From contig JAGALI010000180.1 in NCBI GenBank assembly GCA_017625275.1, positions 1 through 7,662 on the forward strand: a stretch of 7,662 nucleotides of DNA. The letters run 5' to 3'. Below are positions 5,713 through 7,662 of this stretch, in pieces. The translations under genes and the position numbers were made by a program. The notes beneath the pieces are model-generated. The model was not told where the DNA came from. It saw only the letters and a program-made list of their open reading frames with translations, and made no database searches. Source of the DNA: Clostridia bacterium (GTDB taxonomy: Bacteria > Bacillota > Clostridia > Oscillospirales > CAG-272). The first letter of the stretch is position 1. Each line of letters begins with the position of its first letter.

Positions 5713-7203
5713 ATGCTATTTGATAAAATCACACCTGAGAGCGCTGGCATAAGCAGTAGTCAGGTTAAAAAATATCTTGCAGGGCTTGAAAAGCAGGGGA
5801 TGCCAATGCACAGCGTGCTTATGATGAAGGGGGATAGCCTTTTTTGCGAGTGTTATTTTGCCCCATATAATAAGGACAGCTTAAATCGTATGTACTCCCA
5901 AACGAAAAGCTTTGTTTCAATGGCAATAGGACTTTTGATTGATGATGGCAAATTGAGACTTGACGACAAAATAGTTTCCTTTTTTCAGGATAAAATCAAC
6001 ACACCCCTACCTAAATACCTAGAGGAGCAGACCATAAGAGATATGCTCACAATGTGTACAGTGGGTGGCTGTCCTGAATGGTTTGGCTCAGATAGCCCAG
6101 ATAGGGCATATCACTATTTCAACGCAAAAAGATATAGTATTCGCCCCTCTGGCACAGAATGGGATTATGATAGCGCTGGCTCGCAGGTGCTTTCTATTCT
6201 TGTTGAGCGTCTAACGGGCAAAAGACTATTTGATTTTCTCTATGAGAGGCTTTTTTCAAGGCTTGGCACCTTTAACACAGCTAAGATTTTAAGCGCTCGT
6301 GGTGGGGACAGCTGGGGAGACTCAGCACTGCTTTGCACATCAAGAGATATGCTTTCGTTTGCAAGGCTTCTAATGAATCTTGGTAGCTGGGGTGGCGAGC
6401 AATTAATTAGTAAAAAATATGTAAAAGAGGCAATCTCGAAGCAGGTTAGCAATCGCTCCTCAATAAAGCAAACGGCTTTTTATGATGGCTATGGCTACCA
6501 AATTTGGCGCACCAAGCAAAACGGCTTTGCCTTTGTTGGCATGGGCAATCAGCTTACCGTATGCTTGCCAGAGCACGACCTTATTTTTACCTGCACAGCC
6601 GATTGTCAGGGCGATGATGGTATAGGCAGAGAGTATATAATCAATAGCTTTTTTGAGCTGATTGTTAACGAAATATCAAGTGAGTCGCTCGCGCAAAATG
6701 ATGAGGAATACAACGCGCTTGATGAGCACTTAAAAACAAGAAAGCTGTTTTCTGTCAAAGGAATAGAGCCACCAGCACTTCAACAAAAAATAAATGGCAT
6801 CACCTATGAATGTGCGCCGAATCGCATGGAAATATCCAGCTTTAGACTTGAGTTTGCCGACACATATAGGGGTATTTTGCATTATACAAATGCTCAAGGC
6901 GACAAGGCGCTTCCGTTTGGAATTAACTATAATGAATTTGGTAAATTCCCTCAGCTTGGCTATTCAACACACACAGGTGGGGTAAGAAGCACGGATGGCT
7001 CAATGTATAATGACGCAGTGTCAGGCGCATGGCTTGATGAGCAAAGATTGCTAATATGTGTTCAAATTATAGATGAATATCTTGGCAATCTAGCAATACT
7101 GTTTTCCTTTAAGGGCGATGAGGTCAGCGTGAAAATGGAAAAGTGCGCTGAGGACTTCTTGAACGAATATTATGGCACAATGATAGCAAAAATGAAAAAA
7201 TAG
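5713..7203 (+). CDS. Class-C beta-lactamase-like serine hydrolase
   Basis: Member of the large beta-lactamase/penicillin-binding-protein fold family that includes esterases and peptidases; 496 residues. SxxK is present as SQTK (S62, K65), the nucleophile and general base. The second motif reads YDS (152-154) where penicillin-recognising enzymes have YxN. The third region reads GMGNQ (276-280) in place of KTG or HxG. There is no signal peptide or membrane helix, so the protein is probably cytoplasmic and unlikely to be a secreted beta-lactamase or a cell-wall enzyme. After the catalytic domain (about 1-320), the region from 345 to 496 looks like a separate beta-rich domain, as seen in serine hydrolases of anaerobic Firmicutes. 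The start is supported by AAAGGAG (5701-5707) five bases before ATG. The substrate is unknown; an esterase or amidase role is the most likely guess. Confidence 0.88.
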   Translation: MLFDKITPESAGISSSQVKKYLAGLEKQGMPMHSVLMMKGDSLFCECYFAPYNKDSLNRMYSQTKSFVSMAIGLLIDDGKLRLDDKIVSFFQDKINTPLPKYLEEQTIRDMLTMCTVGGCPEWFGSDSPDRAYHYFNAKRYSIRPSGTEWDYDSAGSQVLSILVERLTGKRLFDFLYERLFSRLGTFNTAKILSARGGDSWGDSALLCTSRDMLSFARLLMNLGSWGGEQLISKKYVKEAISKQVSNRSSIKQTAFYDGYGYQIWRTKQNGFAFVGMGNQLTVCLPEHDLIFTCTADCQGDDGIGREYIINSFFELIVNEISSESLAQNDEEYNALDEHLKTRKLFSVKGIEPPALQQKINGITYECAPNRMEISSFRLEFADTYRGILHYTNAQGDKALPFGINYNEFGKFPQLGYSTHTGGVRSTDGSMYNDAVSGAWLDEQRLLICVQIIDEYLGNLAILFSFKGDEVSVKMEKCAEDFLNEYYGTMIAKMKK

Positions 7204-7206
7204 GCT

Positions 7207-7225
7207 ATTGACAAAGCGTGTCAAT
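7207..7225. repeat. Inverted repeat over the mscL -35 box
   Basis: ATTGACA (7207-7213) and TGTCAAT (7219-7225) form perfect 7-bp arms around AAGCG. One arm is the -35 box and the other lies in the spacer, a position where a repressor would block RNA polymerase. It could instead be a small hairpin at the end of the serine hydrolase transcript, but no T-run follows. Chance is possible. Confidence 0.5.
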
Positions 7226-7236
7226 GGGTGTATAAT
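7208..7236 (+). promoter_or_regulatory. Consensus promoter of mscL
   Basis: A perfect TTGACA (7208-7213), an exact 17-bp spacer and a perfect TATAAT (7231-7236) begin four bases after the stop codon of the serine hydrolase gene. The predicted start is near 7243, giving a leader of about 24 nt. It is the strongest-looking promoter in the window. Confidence 0.92.
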
Positions 7237-7266
7237 TTTGTTATAAAAATAAAAGGAGACGCAAAA

Positions 7267-7662
7267 ATGAAGAAATTTTTTGGTGAATTTAAGAAATTCA
7301 TCACTCGTGGTAATGTTCTCGACATGGCTGTCGGCGTTATCGTAGGTGGTGCATTTACAGCAATCGTAAATGGACTTAGCAATTTCGTTCTTAAGCCACT
7401 TATCAACTGGTTCTTGGCTGTTTTGCTAGGAAAGGACGCTCTTAGTGAGCTCTTTACATTCCTTCGCACAGCATATACAGTTGACGCAGATGGTAAGGAG
7501 ATTATCGACCTTGCTAACTCAATCTACATCGATTGGGGCTCGCTCATCAACGCGATCATCAACTTCATAATCACAGCATTCGTTCTTTTCTGCATTGTTA
7601 GGGCTATTAACAACCTTAAGGAGCCAAAGCCAGGAAAGATTACAAAGGATGACAAGAAGGCA
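7267..7662 (+). CDS. mscL: Large-conductance mechanosensitive channel MscL, 3'-truncated
   Basis: Homopentameric membrane channel that opens under tension to release solutes during osmotic downshock. The 132 visible codons are open to the window end, so the stop lies outside; only a short C-terminal tail should be missing. The N-terminal amphipathic helix (FFGEFKKFITRGN) is followed by the first transmembrane helix with the family pore-lining pattern LDMAVGVIVGGAF (18-30). An external loop follows (about 52-92, longer than in E. coli), then the second transmembrane helix (about 93-114) and a basic cytoplasmic stretch (KEPKPGK onward). The start ATG at 7267 has AGGAG (7254-7258) 8 nt upstream. 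It has its own consensus promoter. Codon use is strongly biased, with AAG for 11 of 13 Lys, suggesting high expression like kdgK. Confidence 0.96.
   Translation, partial: MKKFFGEFKKFITRGNVLDMAVGVIVGGAFTAIVNGLSNFVLKPLINWFLAVLLGKDALSELFTFLRTAYTVDADGKEIIDLANSIYIDWGSLINAIINFIITAFVLFCIVRAINNLKEPKPGKITKDDKKA

Noticed and set aside
7221..7469. Minus-strand reading frame over the mscL start
   Set aside because: It is antisense to the MscL N-terminus, promoter and ribosome site, with no features of its own.

Overview
This is an AT-rich stretch with short intergenic gaps and purine-rich Shine-Dalgarno sites. Several TTGACA/TATAAT-type promoters have exact 17-bp spacers, and there are intrinsic terminators. 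Together with the protein families (clostridial-style OGG, KDG kinase, DUF554, RsmA, MscL) this points to a low-GC Firmicute, most likely an anaerobic member of class Clostridia. That is an inference from style and gene content; I cannot place it at a lower rank.

Layout. Positions 1-750 (+) are the 3' part of an 8-oxoguanine DNA glycosylase gene cut by the window start. Positions 816-1841 (+) are a 2-keto-3-deoxygluconate kinase (kdgK) with its own promoter, which overlaps the glycosylase stop codon, and its own GCAA-loop terminator. Positions 1887-2693 (+) are a short-chain dehydrogenase that starts just after that terminator. A hairpin at 2692-2720 works in both directions and separates it from a convergent three-gene minus-strand operon. 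That operon, in transcription order, is rsmA (5380-4499), a DUF554/YqgA-like membrane protein (4498-3734) and an unrecognised eight-helix membrane protein (3717-2719). Positions 5435-5509 (+) are tRNA-Thr(CGT) with its own promoter and terminator. Positions 5713-7203 (+) are a cytoplasmic class-C beta-lactamase-like serine hydrolase. Positions 7267-7662 (+) are mscL, cut by the window end.

These are mostly independent housekeeping or peripheral metabolic units rather than one pathway: DNA repair, hexuronate catabolism, 16S rRNA methylation, threonine decoding and osmotic safety. I see no transposase, integrase, CRISPR array, toxin-antitoxin pair or defence island, and I do not see a clear new system. 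The most noteworthy structure is regulatory. The best minus-strand promoter for the rsmA operon (5562-5590) lies beyond the tRNA-Thr gene, so its transcript would run antisense through the whole tRNA unit, while the tRNA promoter abuts the rsmA ribosome binding site. Other points of interest are the opposite codon bias of kdgK and mscL compared with ogg, a palindrome on the mscL promoter, and a serine hydrolase with altered second and third active-site motifs.
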